Counted from the stretch's first letter, positions 1 to 4,713 are shown. The stretch is 5,484 bases of DNA from an uncultured bacterium (GCA_905214435.1 CAJMMA010000082.1:1-5484), one strand, 5' to 3'. Numbers and translations: made by a program. The notes: generated from the sequence alone by a model not told the origin.

Positions 1-36
1 GATGCGACACTGAATGTGTCCATCCTCGCAGTATCC

Positions 37-52
37 GGTTCTCAAGGTGCAC
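37..52 (-). promoter_or_regulatory. boxA-like antitermination sequence
   Basis: The minus strand reads GTGCACCTTGAGAACC, followed by GGATACTG. The core CTTGAGAAC resembles the boxA elements found upstream of 16S and 23S rRNA in Gram-positive bacteria (of the type TTCTTTGAGAAC), where NusB and S10 load to prevent premature termination. The 5' half is a poor match. The flanking hairpins and the position behind a terminator fit a leader RNA, but the rRNA genes themselves are not visible. Confidence 0.3.
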
Positions 53-235
53 GCTTTGCGGCTCATCCGGTCCGACCGGGCCGCGCGGCAAGGAGATATA
101 TTGCCAGACCGCGAAGCCCTGTGGGTCGTCAATTCCACTCTTCACAAGTCCTACACAACATATCGCTTTCTATAGCTAATAGAAAGACTGGTGCGGATCT
201 TCCGCACGTATCAGATGATGACCCTTTGGTTTAGA

Positions 236-268
236 AATATATAGAGATCGGTCACCTGTAAGTGTCTA
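236..268 (-). promoter_or_regulatory. Weak candidate promoter for the leftward leader
   Basis: On the minus strand TAGACA (263-268, five of six against TTGACA) lies upstream of the run TATATATTT. The hexamer TATATA (238-243) gives a 19-nt spacer and TATATT (236-241) a 21-nt spacer; both are longer than optimal. It is the most promoter-like stretch between the rplT terminator and the structured region 1-207, but it is only suggestive. Confidence 0.22.
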
Positions 269-306
269 TCTACCCGCGCTTTTAGCAATGTAAACCGCGC
301 TTCAGA

Positions 307-344
307 TAAAAAGAGGGAGCGCCGCGCACAACGCGACACTCCCC
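307..344 (-). terminator. Rho-independent terminator of infC-rpmI-rplT
   Basis: On the minus strand a 12-bp stem (GGGAGTGTCGCG paired with CGCGGCGCTCCC, two G-U pairs) closes a 5-nt loop and is followed by TCTTTTTATC. The hairpin spans 315-343 and begins 21 nt after the rplT stop codon. It is the strongest intrinsic terminator in the window and marks the end of the operon. Confidence 0.9.
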
Positions 345-364
345 TAGCGATTCAAGAGAATCTA

Positions 365-724
365 TTAGGCCTCGAGAGCCTTCTTGGCAATGGCAGCCAG
401 CTCGTTGAAGGACTCGATGTCCTCGTAAGCCATCTGAGCCAGGACCTTGCGGTCGAGCTCGATGCCGGCAACCTTCAGGCCGTGCATGAACTGAGAGTAA
501 GAGATGTCGTTCAGGCGAGCAGCAGCGTTGATACGGGTGATCCAGAGAGAACGGATCTCGCGCTTCTTGTTGCGGCGATCACGATACTGATACTGCAGGG
601 AGTGCTGGACCTGCTCTTTAGCATGCTTGTAAGTACGCGAAGCGGCACCGTAGTAACCCTTCGCACGGTGCATAACGGTACGGCGCTTCTTCTTGGCGGC
701 AACAGCGCGCTTAATACGTGCCAT
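365..724 (-). CDS. rplT: 50S ribosomal protein L20
   Basis: L20 is an early 23S rRNA-binding protein needed for the first steps of 50S assembly, and in several bacteria it represses its own operon by binding the infC leader. The 119-aa product has the family's usual length. The N-terminal third is an extended, highly basic arm (MARIKRAVAAKKKRRT, then the HRAKGYYGAASRTYKHA region) and continues into RDRRNKKREIRSLWITRINAAAR (about residues 49-71). The globular C-terminal part follows, with YSQFMHGLKVAGIELDRKVLA (about residues 76-96). The start ATG at 724 is preceded by TAGGAG about 10 nt upstream. It is the last gene of the operon, 46 nt after rpmI, and is followed at once by a strong terminator. 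Nothing is unusual in the sequence. The L20 identity is certain from the protein itself; the autoregulatory role is known for the family and is only inferred here. Confidence 0.98.
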   Translation of the reverse strand: MARIKRAVAAKKKRRTVMHRAKGYYGAASRTYKHAKEQVQHSLQYQYRDRRNKKREIRSLWITRINAAARLNDISYSQFMHGLKVAGIELDRKVLAQMAYEDIESFNELAAIAKKALEA

Positions 725-770
725 GTTCTATCAACTCCTAGACGGTAAAACGAAAAACGGGAACGCGAAC

Positions 771-962
771 TTAGGCGAGACGCGACTTGATGACCTTGCG
801 GTCGGCAGCGGCGATCTCGGTCTCCTGACGGAAGCCACGCTTACGCTTGGTGGACTTCTTGCTCAGGATGTGGCTCTTGAAAGCCTTGGCGCGCATAAGC
901 TTGCCGGTACCAGTCTTGCGGAAACGCTTCTTGGTGCCGCTGTGGGACTTCATCTTAGGCAT
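771..962 (-). CDS. rpmI: 50S ribosomal protein L35
   Basis: L35 is a small 23S rRNA-binding protein of the large subunit. The 63-aa basic product begins with the family signature MPKMKSHSGTKKRFRKTGTG (residues 1-20), continues with a lysine- and arginine-rich middle including KSHILSKKSTKRKR (residues 29-42), and ends in a short helix with the DRKVIKSRL motif. The length is normal. The ATG at 962 has the Shine-Dalgarno AAGGAG with a 6-nt spacer. It is the middle gene of the conserved infC-rpmI-rplT cluster, 32 nt after infC and 46 nt before rplT, so the three are surely cotranscribed. No sign of truncation or transfer. Confidence 0.98.
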   Translation of the reverse strand: MPKMKSHSGTKKRFRKTGTGKLMRAKAFKSHILSKKSTKRKRGFRQETEIAAADRKVIKSRLA

Positions 963-994
963 GAAATACTCCTTAATCGGTTACAGAACACTAG

Positions 995-1549
995 TTACTT
1001 GCTATCGCTTGCCGCTTTATCCTCATCGAAGGCGCCCTTAATCGGGGCGAGCAGCATAAGCATGTTACGGCCTTCCATCTTAGGCTTGGACTCGACCGTA
1101 GCGTAAGGCTTGAGATCCTCGGCGAGACGCTCGAGAACGTTAAGGCCCTGCTCCGGGTGAGCCATCTCACGGCCGCGGAACATGATGGTGATCTTAACGC
1201 GTGCGCCCTTCTTGAGGAAACGCAGAACGTGGCCCTTCTTGGTCTCGTAGTCGCCAACGTCGATCTTGGGTCGGAACTTCATTTCCTTGACCTCGACCTT
1301 GGACTGGTTCTTACGAGCAGCCTTGGCCTTCATGGCCTGCTGGTACTTGAACTTACCGTAGTCCATGACCTTGCAGACCGGCGGCTCCGCGTTGGGAGCG
1401 ATCTCGACCAGGTCGAGACCCTGATCGTCGGCGACGCGCTGGGCATCGCGGATGGCGAACAGGCCGAGCTGAGAGCCATCGACGCCAATCAAACGACACG
1501 AAGATGCAGTGATCTCGTCGTTGATGCGGGTGTCATCAGACTTAGCTAT
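995..1549 (-). CDS. infC: Translation initiation factor IF-3 (probable AUA start)
   Basis: IF-3 binds the 30S subunit, keeps it apart from 50S and checks start-codon and initiator tRNA pairing. From the proposed start the protein has 184 aa, normal for the family. The N-terminal domain starts at DTRINDEI (residues 6-13) and includes GLDLVEIAPNAEPPVCKVMDYGKFKYQ (about 44-70). A lysine- and alanine-rich linker follows (71-86). The C-terminal domain has the motif KEMKFRPKIDVGDYETK (about 88-104), FLKKGARVKITIMFRGRE (111-128) and the HPEQG segment (131-135). I chose the AUA at 1547-1549 because GGAGG (1558-1562) lies 8 nt upstream and translation from there gives MAKSDDTRIND, a typical N terminus. 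The in-frame ATG at 1564 overlaps the Shine-Dalgarno and has none of its own. Rare start codons are a known feature of infC and allow IF-3 to regulate itself. First gene of the operon, behind an attenuator-like leader. Confidence 0.95.
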   Translation of the reverse strand: MAKSDDTRINDEITASSCRLIGVDGSQLGLFAIRDAQRVADDQGLDLVEIAPNAEPPVCKVMDYGKFKYQQAMKAKAARKNQSKVEVKEMKFRPKIDVGDYETKKGHVLRFLKKGARVKITIMFRGREMAHPEQGLNVLERLAEDLKPYATVESKPKMEGRNMLMLLAPIKGAFDEDKAASDSK

Positions 1550-1562
1550 TTTCCCTACCTCC
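1547..1562 (-). promoter_or_regulatory. infC ribosome binding site and non-canonical AUA start
   Basis: The minus strand has GGAGG at 1558-1562, an 8-nt spacer, then ATA-GCT-AAG. The spacing is ideal for the ATA codon, whereas the upstream ATG at 1562-1564 shares its G with the Shine-Dalgarno and has only a T-rich run before it. E. coli infC starts with AUU and IF-3 discriminates against such codons, so excess IF-3 lowers its own synthesis. The same logic probably applies here. Confidence 0.7.
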
Positions 1563-1568
1563 ATTCAT

Positions 1569-1602
1569 AAAAAAATAACCCGGCGCTTCTCAGCAACCAG
1601 GT
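1569..1602 (-). terminator. Attenuator terminator in the infC leader
   Basis: On the minus strand ACCTGGT(T)GC pairs with GCGCCGGGT around the loop TGAGAA (hairpin 1578-1602, one bulged T and wobble pairs), followed by TATTTTTTT. The T run ends only six bases before the infC Shine-Dalgarno, so termination here would switch off the whole operon. Transcription attenuation by L20 is established for the infC leader of Bacillus subtilis. This leader is a likely functional counterpart, though I cannot say it belongs to the same RNA family. Confidence 0.6.
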
Positions 1603-1653
1603 CGTACACATAGACTTCCTCGATTTGAGGAAGGGAATCTAAGTTGTATGACC
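1600..1653 (-). promoter_or_regulatory. Candidate antiterminator and inner hairpin of the infC leader
   Basis: On the minus strand GGTCATAC (1646-1653) can pair with GTGT-AC-GACC (1600-1609) with a 2-nt bulge. The second arm includes the GACC that also forms the base of the attenuator stem, so the two structures are mutually exclusive. Inside the loop lies a perfect 7-bp hairpin, CTTCCTC and GAGGAAG around a 5-nt loop (1615-1633). This switch is predicted by eye only; the inner hairpin is certain as sequence, the competing stem is tentative. Confidence 0.4.
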
Positions 1654-1672
1654 AGTCAGCTGCTCATTGGCG

Positions 1673-1706
1673 CCAAAAGGTGGGAACCCTCAGGTTCCTC
1701 TTTAGG
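1673..1706 (-). promoter_or_regulatory. First stem-loop of the infC leader
   Basis: On the minus strand GGAACC and GGTTCC (1683-1698) pair perfectly around TGAG. The stem extends through a small internal loop to AAAG/CTTT and then CC/GG. It lies about 20 nt after the predicted transcription start, so it would be the first structure formed in the leader and could be a protein-binding site such as one for L20. It has no following T run and is not a terminator on this strand. Confidence 0.45.
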
Positions 1707-1731
1707 GCATTGCGGGAACAACGCCTTGCGA

Positions 1732-1760
1732 ATAATAACACGTACAGCGCGTTATCACAT
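1732..1760 (-). promoter_or_regulatory. Candidate infC operon promoter (extended -10)
   Basis: On the minus strand TATTAT (1732-1737, five of six) is preceded directly by TGT, forming an extended -10 element. A -35 at 1755-1760 (ATGTGA) is only three of six at 17 nt. Transcription from about 1725 would give a leader of roughly 175 nt that contains all the stems described. It lies just beyond the displaced tRNA terminator. Confidence 0.45.
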
Positions 1761-1770
1761 TACGTACACG

Positions 1771-1792
1771 AAAAAGGGACCTTGACCCCCTT
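1771..1792 (-). terminator. Degenerate copy of the tRNA-Leu terminator
   Basis: On the minus strand AAGGG and CCCTT flank a 9-nt loop and are followed by further Ts. Compared with copy B the stem has lost G-C pairs and is weaker. It lies just upstream of the predicted infC promoter and could still insulate it from readthrough. Confidence 0.45.
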
Positions 1793-1811
1793 GAACGCTC
1801 GCTTGCATGTA

Positions 1812-1834
1812 TGGTGCTCGAGGCGAGACTCGAA
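1812..1834 (-). pseudogene. tRNA-Leu 3'-end fragment (T-loop to CCA)
   Basis: The 23 nt on the minus strand cover the T-loop (TTCGAGT), the 3' T-stem (CTCGC), the acceptor strand (CTCGAGC), A and CCA. They match the intact tRNA except for one G-to-A change in the acceptor strand. Everything 5' of the T-loop is missing and replaced by palindromic DNA, so this cannot make a tRNA. The break at the T-loop is typical of tyrosine-recombinase attachment sites in tRNA genes, but a deletion within a tandem duplicate would look similar. Confidence 0.75.
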
Positions 1835-1949
1835 GGGCCTTCGCTTCGCGAAGCCCCGGGCTTCGGGCGCGTGGCGCCCTCGCCACGCTCCGCTACAAAC
1901 AGGCCACAGGCCTGTTTGCTTAACGCTTCGCGCGCTCACGCGAGTTCGG
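1835..1949. repeat. Block of tandem palindromes between the tRNA repeats
   Basis: The 115 bp between the two direct repeats is almost wholly palindromic. From low to high coordinate there are GGGC-C-TTCGC with GCGAAGCCC (1835-1855, bulged 9-bp stem), GGGCGC-GTG-GCGCCC (1865-1879), an overlapping alternative GTGGCG with CGCCAC (1871-1886), a perfect 9-bp stem with a 3-nt loop (1897-1917), and CGCG-CTCA-CGCG (1930-1941). No ORF, promoter or integrase is present. It resembles REP-like palindromic clusters; whether it recurs in the genome cannot be seen here. Confidence 0.6.
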
Positions 1950-2018
1950 CACGAAAAAGGGGGCCGCAACCCCCTTGAACGCTCACTTGCATGTATGGTG
2001 CCCGAGGCGAGACTCGAA
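1950..2018 (-). repeat. Direct repeat copy B: tRNA-Leu 3' end plus terminator (intact)
   Basis: This is the copy that belongs to the functional tRNA-Leu. It runs from inside the T-loop through the CCA end, a short spacer and the terminator, and is matched by 1767-1834. Confidence 0.85.
1954..1976 (-). terminator. Rho-independent terminator of tRNA-Leu
   Basis: On the minus strand AAGGGGG pairs with CCCCCTT around a 6-nt loop (TTGCGG), and the Ts continue to give TTTTT. It begins about 20 nt after the tRNA CCA end and would end the tRNA transcript, and possibly readthrough from the transglutaminase-like gene. Confidence 0.8.
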
Positions 2019-2082
2019 CTCGCACGTTGTTGCCAACGGTGGATTTTGAGTCCACTGCGTCTGCCAATTCCGCCACTCGGGC
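1996..2082 (-). tRNA. tRNA-Leu (anticodon CAA)
   Basis: The 87-nt gene folds into a complete class II cloverleaf. The 7-bp acceptor stem is GCCCGAG with CTCGGGC, followed by discriminator A and an encoded CCA. The D-arm contains AATTGGCAGA. The anticodon stem GTGGA/TCCAC holds the loop CTCAAAA, giving anticodon CAA (2046-2048 on the plus strand), which reads UUG. The long variable arm CGTTG-GCAA-CAACG is the hallmark of leucine and serine tRNAs, and the T-arm is GCGAG-TTCGAGT-CTCGC. It begins 39 nt after the stop codon of the transglutaminase-like gene, so it may be cotranscribed or have a weak promoter in that gap. Its 3' end is duplicated at 1812-1834. Confidence 0.97.
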
Positions 2083-2121
2083 ACGCAATGCGTGAGTTAG
2101 TTTATCACAGCTTTCTACCGA

Positions 2122-3555
2122 TTAGTCCGAAAATGGAACTTCGAGCATTTCGATGAGTTCGACCGTGCGGAGCATCTCGCGCCGACGGCATCCGCGACCG
2201 TCGACCGAAGCCTCACCCATCTGGTTATCGTAAGGGTCCTCGCGCATGCCGTCGAAAGAGGGCTCAAACTCTGCCTGGAATCGATTGTTGGCCACCATAC
2301 GCCACGGGTCGAGATTGCCAAAGTAGTGACGGCGGCGCCACTCCTCCCCCATCCTGCGAGCAGAAGATCCAAATGACACGTCGGCGTTGAGCCATCCGGT
2401 CTGCGGCGTATAGAACTCTGCCCAGTCGTGCGACCCCACCGAATCGGGCGCAACATACAGGCCGCTCTGCCAACGGGCAGGCACGCCCGCGATACGGCAC
2501 ATGGTGATAAACGTGAGCGCCATAACGCCGCAATCGCCGCGGAGCGAATGCGCGCAGTCATCGGCAATAGATCCCAAAAGCAAGTACGGCGGCTGATAGC
2601 GATAGTCGATGTACTGCGTCAGGTAATCATAGATAGCACGGGCGCGATCGAGCGGATCCTCGAGCCCGTCAATGACACGGGCTGTCAGCTGCTGTAGATA
2701 CGGCGTGAATGCAATGTGCGGACGGTCCTCGGAGGTGTCCACGGGCAGTGGCGCGTCCATGCAAGGATGCACCGGAAGCGCACCCCCATAGACATCACGA
2801 TAAGCGGCATCAATTTGATAGCGATAGGTCACCGAGAATGAGCGCTCACTCGAAGAAGACCACGAGGCGGTACGCGCCGAAGCATTCGCGGGGGCAACAG
2901 CACCCTCCGGCGTCATATCGAGAACCTCGATATGAGACTGTTGACGACAGGCGGCGGCAACGGGTAGCCACGCGCGAACGGTCTCCCCTTCCAGAGCGCC
3001 GGGGACAGACACGGACGCTTTAAGCGTAATGACGCGAGCCAATCCGTTTTGTGACTCCATCTCCTTGAGCATCTCGTTGCGCAGTGCTATTCCGTCCGTA
3101 GAATCGGGCCGCATGCCGGGAACCTCTTTGGGATATACGCGAAGCGAATCGAGGAAGTTGTCGAGAACGAACAGTTCGCCATCGATAAAGCGCCAGTCAA
3201 TACGCTTACGATTAATCAGGTCATCAAACTGCTCTTCGGTAAACTCTGGCCACTCCTCGCGAATCATCGCAATAGCCTGGTCGCGCGACACCGAAAAATG
3301 AAGCGGCGTCTCGAGCATGCGATACCGCTCGGCACGAACACAAGCAGCCAGCGAAGGCTCGGGGTTCTGCTCCAAAAGGCGATCGCAGGCAGCAACAGCC
3401 TGCGTCAAATACCCGGCATCCATAAGACGAAGAATCTCGGGCGGCAGTCCAACATCGAGATGACGAAAGTCATCACAGCAAACATCAGCAGAGCAACCAA
3501 CTGGACCCTCGTCAATAACCTTCCCATCCGAAGGCAGCACATTAATAACAGCCAT
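2122..3555 (-). CDS. Transglutaminase-like domain protein, cytoplasmic, function unknown
   Basis: The 477-aa product carries a transglutaminase-like (papain-fold) core in its C-terminal part. The catalytic cysteine is Cys342 in RGDCGVMALTF, followed by the family-typical CRIAGVPARWQSG; His376 is in SHDWAEFY and Asp392 in LNADVSFG, completing the Cys-His-Asp triad. Bacterial members are usually peptidases or amidases rather than cross-linking enzymes. The residues before the core form an unassigned region: helical, acidic to about residue 170, then a beta-rich stretch around 173-250. No signal peptide or membrane segment is visible, so it probably acts in the cytoplasm. I chose the ATG at 3555, preceded by GGAG with a 7-nt spacer, over the GTG at 3573, which lacks a Shine-Dalgarno. 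It stands alone between fba and tRNA-Leu, and the context gives no clue to its substrate. The domain assignment is sure, the function unknown. Confidence 0.85.
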   Translation of the reverse strand: MAVINVLPSDGKVIDEGPVGCSADVCCDDFRHLDVGLPPEILRLMDAGYLTQAVAACDRLLEQNPEPSLAACVRAERYRMLETPLHFSVSRDQAIAMIREEWPEFTEEQFDDLINRKRIDWRFIDGELFVLDNFLDSLRVYPKEVPGMRPDSTDGIALRNEMLKEMESQNGLARVITLKASVSVPGALEGETVRAWLPVAAACRQQSHIEVLDMTPEGAVAPANASARTASWSSSSERSFSVTYRYQIDAAYRDVYGGALPVHPCMDAPLPVDTSEDRPHIAFTPYLQQLTARVIDGLEDPLDRARAIYDYLTQYIDYRYQPPYLLLGSIADDCAHSLRGDCGVMALTFITMCRIAGVPARWQSGLYVAPDSVGSHDWAEFYTPQTGWLNADVSFGSSARRMGEEWRRRHYFGNLDPWRMVANNRFQAEFEPSFDGMREDPYDNQMGEASVDGRGCRRREMLRTVELIEMLEVPFSD

Positions 3556-3590
3556 ACCAAAACTCCAAGTCACTAGAACGCTTGAAGCCC

Positions 3591-3619
3591 ATTGTAGCGA
3601 GATAAAAAGAAAGCCCCAA
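3591..3619 (-). promoter_or_regulatory. Candidate promoter of the transglutaminase-like gene
   Basis: On the minus strand TACAAT (3591-3596, five of six) follows TTGGGG (3614-3619, three of six) with a 17-nt spacer. A start near 3584 would give a leader of about 29 nt before the ATG at 3555. The -35 and spacer overlap a terminator-like hairpin, so termination of upstream transcription and initiation of this gene may share the same DNA. Confidence 0.35.
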
Positions 3620-3629
3620 CAAGGGAGCC
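3604..3629 (-). terminator. Terminator-like hairpin upstream of the transglutaminase-like gene
   Basis: On the minus strand GGCTCC pairs with GGGGCT (two wobble pairs) around CTTGTT and is followed by TTCTTTTT. It would stop transcripts coming from fba before they enter the next gene. The stem is short, so the call is moderate. Confidence 0.5.
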
Positions 3630-3694
3630 ATCAACACCGCTGAACGGTAGTCAAATAAATAATTCAGCCTCGTAACCCTGCGGCGTTAAACGAA

Positions 3695-3786
3695 GGAAGC
3701 CCCGTCCCCCGGAGCTGTTTTCTTGGCGCGACTTCTGGCAAAGCCAGGTGAGCGCAAAGGAAACAGTGTAGGGGGACGGGGCTTCC
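3695..3786. repeat. Long hairpin with a perfect 16-bp base stem behind fba
   Basis: The arms GGAAGCCCCGTCCCCC (3695-3710) and GGGGGACGGGGCTTCC (3771-3786) are perfect inverted repeats. The 60 nt between them fold further: CTGTTT with AAACAG, GCGC with GCGC, and an apical CTGGC-AAA-GCCAG. Together they form a single rod-like structure of 92 bp. It begins 20 nt after the fba stop codon. On the minus strand it is followed only by TTCGTTT, so it is an imperfect terminator. It may stabilise the 3' end of the fba mRNA, act as a bidirectional terminator, or be a MITE-like or REP-like insertion. The structure is certain; its role is inferred. Confidence 0.7.
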
Positions 3787-3806
3787 GGCGGGAAGTTTAG
3801 CGACGC

Positions 3807-4673
3807 TTACGCCTTGTTGACGGAGCCAAACTCCTCCATGAGCTCCTTGGTGCGGGCAACGATGTTGTCGCGACCAGGCTTGAGGAGCTTGCGGGGGTCA
3901 AAGCCCTTGCCCTGCTGATCCTTGCCAGCCTCGATGTACTCGCGGACGCCCTTGGCGAAGACGAGCTGCAGGTCGGTGTTGACGTTGATCTTGGAGATGC
4001 CCAGGGAGATGGCCTTCTTGATCTGATCCTCGGGGATGCCGGTGCCACCGTGCAGAACGAGGGGCAGGTCACCGGTCTGGGCCTTAATCTCGCCCAGACG
4101 CTCGAAGGAAAGACCAGCCCAGTCGGCGGGGTACACGCCGTGGATGTTGCCGATGCCGCAGGCGAGGAAGTCGACACCCAGGTCAGCGATCTGCTTGCAC
4201 TCAGCAGGATCAGCGAGCTCGCCGCTGGAGGTCACGCCGTCCTCGGTGCCGCCGATGCCGCCGACCTCGGCCTCGATGGACATGCCCTTGGAGTGGGCAA
4301 GCTCAACGAGCTCCTTGGTGCGGTCGAGGTTAAGCTGGAAGGTCTCCTCGTGAGAGCCGTCATACATGATGGACGTGAAGCCGGCCTCGATGCACTTGAA
4401 GCAGTCCTCGTAAGAACCGTGATCGAGGTGAAGGGCGACGGGAACGGTAACGCCCGTGGCCTCGACGGCAGCCTTGACCATGTCGGCGCAGACCTTGAAA
4501 CCGCCCATCCACTTAGCGGCACCAGCGGTGCACTGAAGGATCAGCGGAGACTTGGCCTCCTCGGCGGCCTGGAGAATAGCCAGGGTCCACTCGAGGTTGT
4601 TGGTGTTGAAGGCACCAAGACCGTACTTGCCGGCCTCGGCCTTCTTGAGCATGTCTGCTGCGTTGACGAGCAT
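3807..4673 (-). CDS. fba: Fructose-bisphosphate aldolase, class II
   Basis: This zinc enzyme reversibly splits fructose 1,6-bisphosphate into dihydroxyacetone phosphate and glyceraldehyde 3-phosphate, in glycolysis and gluconeogenesis in the cytoplasm. The 288-aa TIM-barrel protein has the expected order of motifs: GAFNTNNLEW near the N terminus (20-29), LHLDHG with catalytic Asp84 and zinc ligand His85, SIMYDGSHEE (101-110), EAEVGGIGGTEDG (134-146), GIGNIHGVYP with zinc ligand His178, and LHGGTGIP with zinc ligand His208. The phosphate-binding KINVNTDL follows (228-235). The length suits the shorter class IIB type; related tagatose-bisphosphate aldolases look alike, but the sequence and solitary position favour fba. 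The ATG at 4673 has AGGAGG with an 8-nt spacer. The reading frame stays open upstream to 4769, but that extension lacks a Shine-Dalgarno and homology. It is monocistronic by position, with its own extended -10 promoter and a long hairpin after the stop. Confidence 0.95.
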   Translation of the reverse strand: MLVNAADMLKKAEAGKYGLGAFNTNNLEWTLAILQAAEEAKSPLILQCTAGAAKWMGGFKVCADMVKAAVEATGVTVPVALHLDHGSYEDCFKCIEAGFTSIMYDGSHEETFQLNLDRTKELVELAHSKGMSIEAEVGGIGGTEDGVTSSGELADPAECKQIADLGVDFLACGIGNIHGVYPADWAGLSFERLGEIKAQTGDLPLVLHGGTGIPEDQIKKAISLGISKINVNTDLQLVFAKGVREYIEAGKDQQGKGFDPRKLLKPGRDNIVARTKELMEEFGSVNKA

Positions 4674-4713
4674 AAAAGAAACCTCCTGTAAGGTTGCTCC
4701 GATAACGCCTGAG

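Larger units (their letters stand above)
1..306 (-). other. Gene-free region with hairpins; possible leader of a leftward transcript
   Basis: I see no convincing protein gene here. On the minus strand the region begins just past the rplT terminator and contains, in transcription order, an AT-rich stretch (234-243), two adjacent perfect hairpins (191-207: 7 bp, 3-nt loop; 166-186: 8 bp, 5-nt loop), a small hairpin (67-79), a boxA-like sequence (37-52) and a 5-bp hairpin (6-20). This order of promoter-like DNA, stems and boxA resembles the 5' leader of an rRNA operon or another structured RNA. Nothing of 16S rRNA itself is inside the window, so the assignment is an inference and rests mainly on the boxA resemblance. 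Confidence 0.35.
1767..1834 (-). repeat. Direct repeat copy A: tRNA-Leu 3' end plus terminator (degenerate)
   Basis: This 68-bp stretch repeats 1950-2018. The 48 bp from the terminator's second C-run to the tRNA T-loop match with only two differences; the terminator loop is more diverged, with a 1-bp length difference. The two copies are in direct orientation with an offset of about 184 bp. Copy A is outside the functional tRNA and carries only its last 23 nt. Confidence 0.85.

Noticed and set aside
16..234. Plus-strand frame of 72 aa in the left gap
   Set aside because: It has no credible ribosome binding site and a low-complexity, arginine-rich N-terminal half, and it overlaps the hairpins and the boxA-like site.
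1542..1568. Eight-codon minus-strand frame overlapping the infC start, as a possible leader peptide
   Set aside because: Its ATG at 1568 is preceded only by a T run without a Shine-Dalgarno, so translation is improbable.
1157..1570. Plus-strand frame of 137 aa opposite infC
   Set aside because: It is antisense to the clearly identified IF-3 gene and has no own Shine-Dalgarno or family resemblance.
1767..2018. CRISPR array or tandem repeat array
   Set aside because: There are only two repeat copies, one belonging to a functional tRNA, and the intervening DNA is palindromic rather than spacer-like.
1644..2156. Plus-strand frame of 170 aa over the tRNA and the repeats
   Set aside because: It crosses tRNA-Leu, both terminators and the palindromic block on the opposite strand. 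The apparent internal repeat in its protein simply reflects the duplicated tRNA end.
4050..4691. Long plus-strand open frame (213 aa) opposite fba
   Set aside because: It is the antisense shadow of a highly biased, GC-rich conserved gene and its product has no recognisable family. The minus-strand aldolase has complete active-site motifs.
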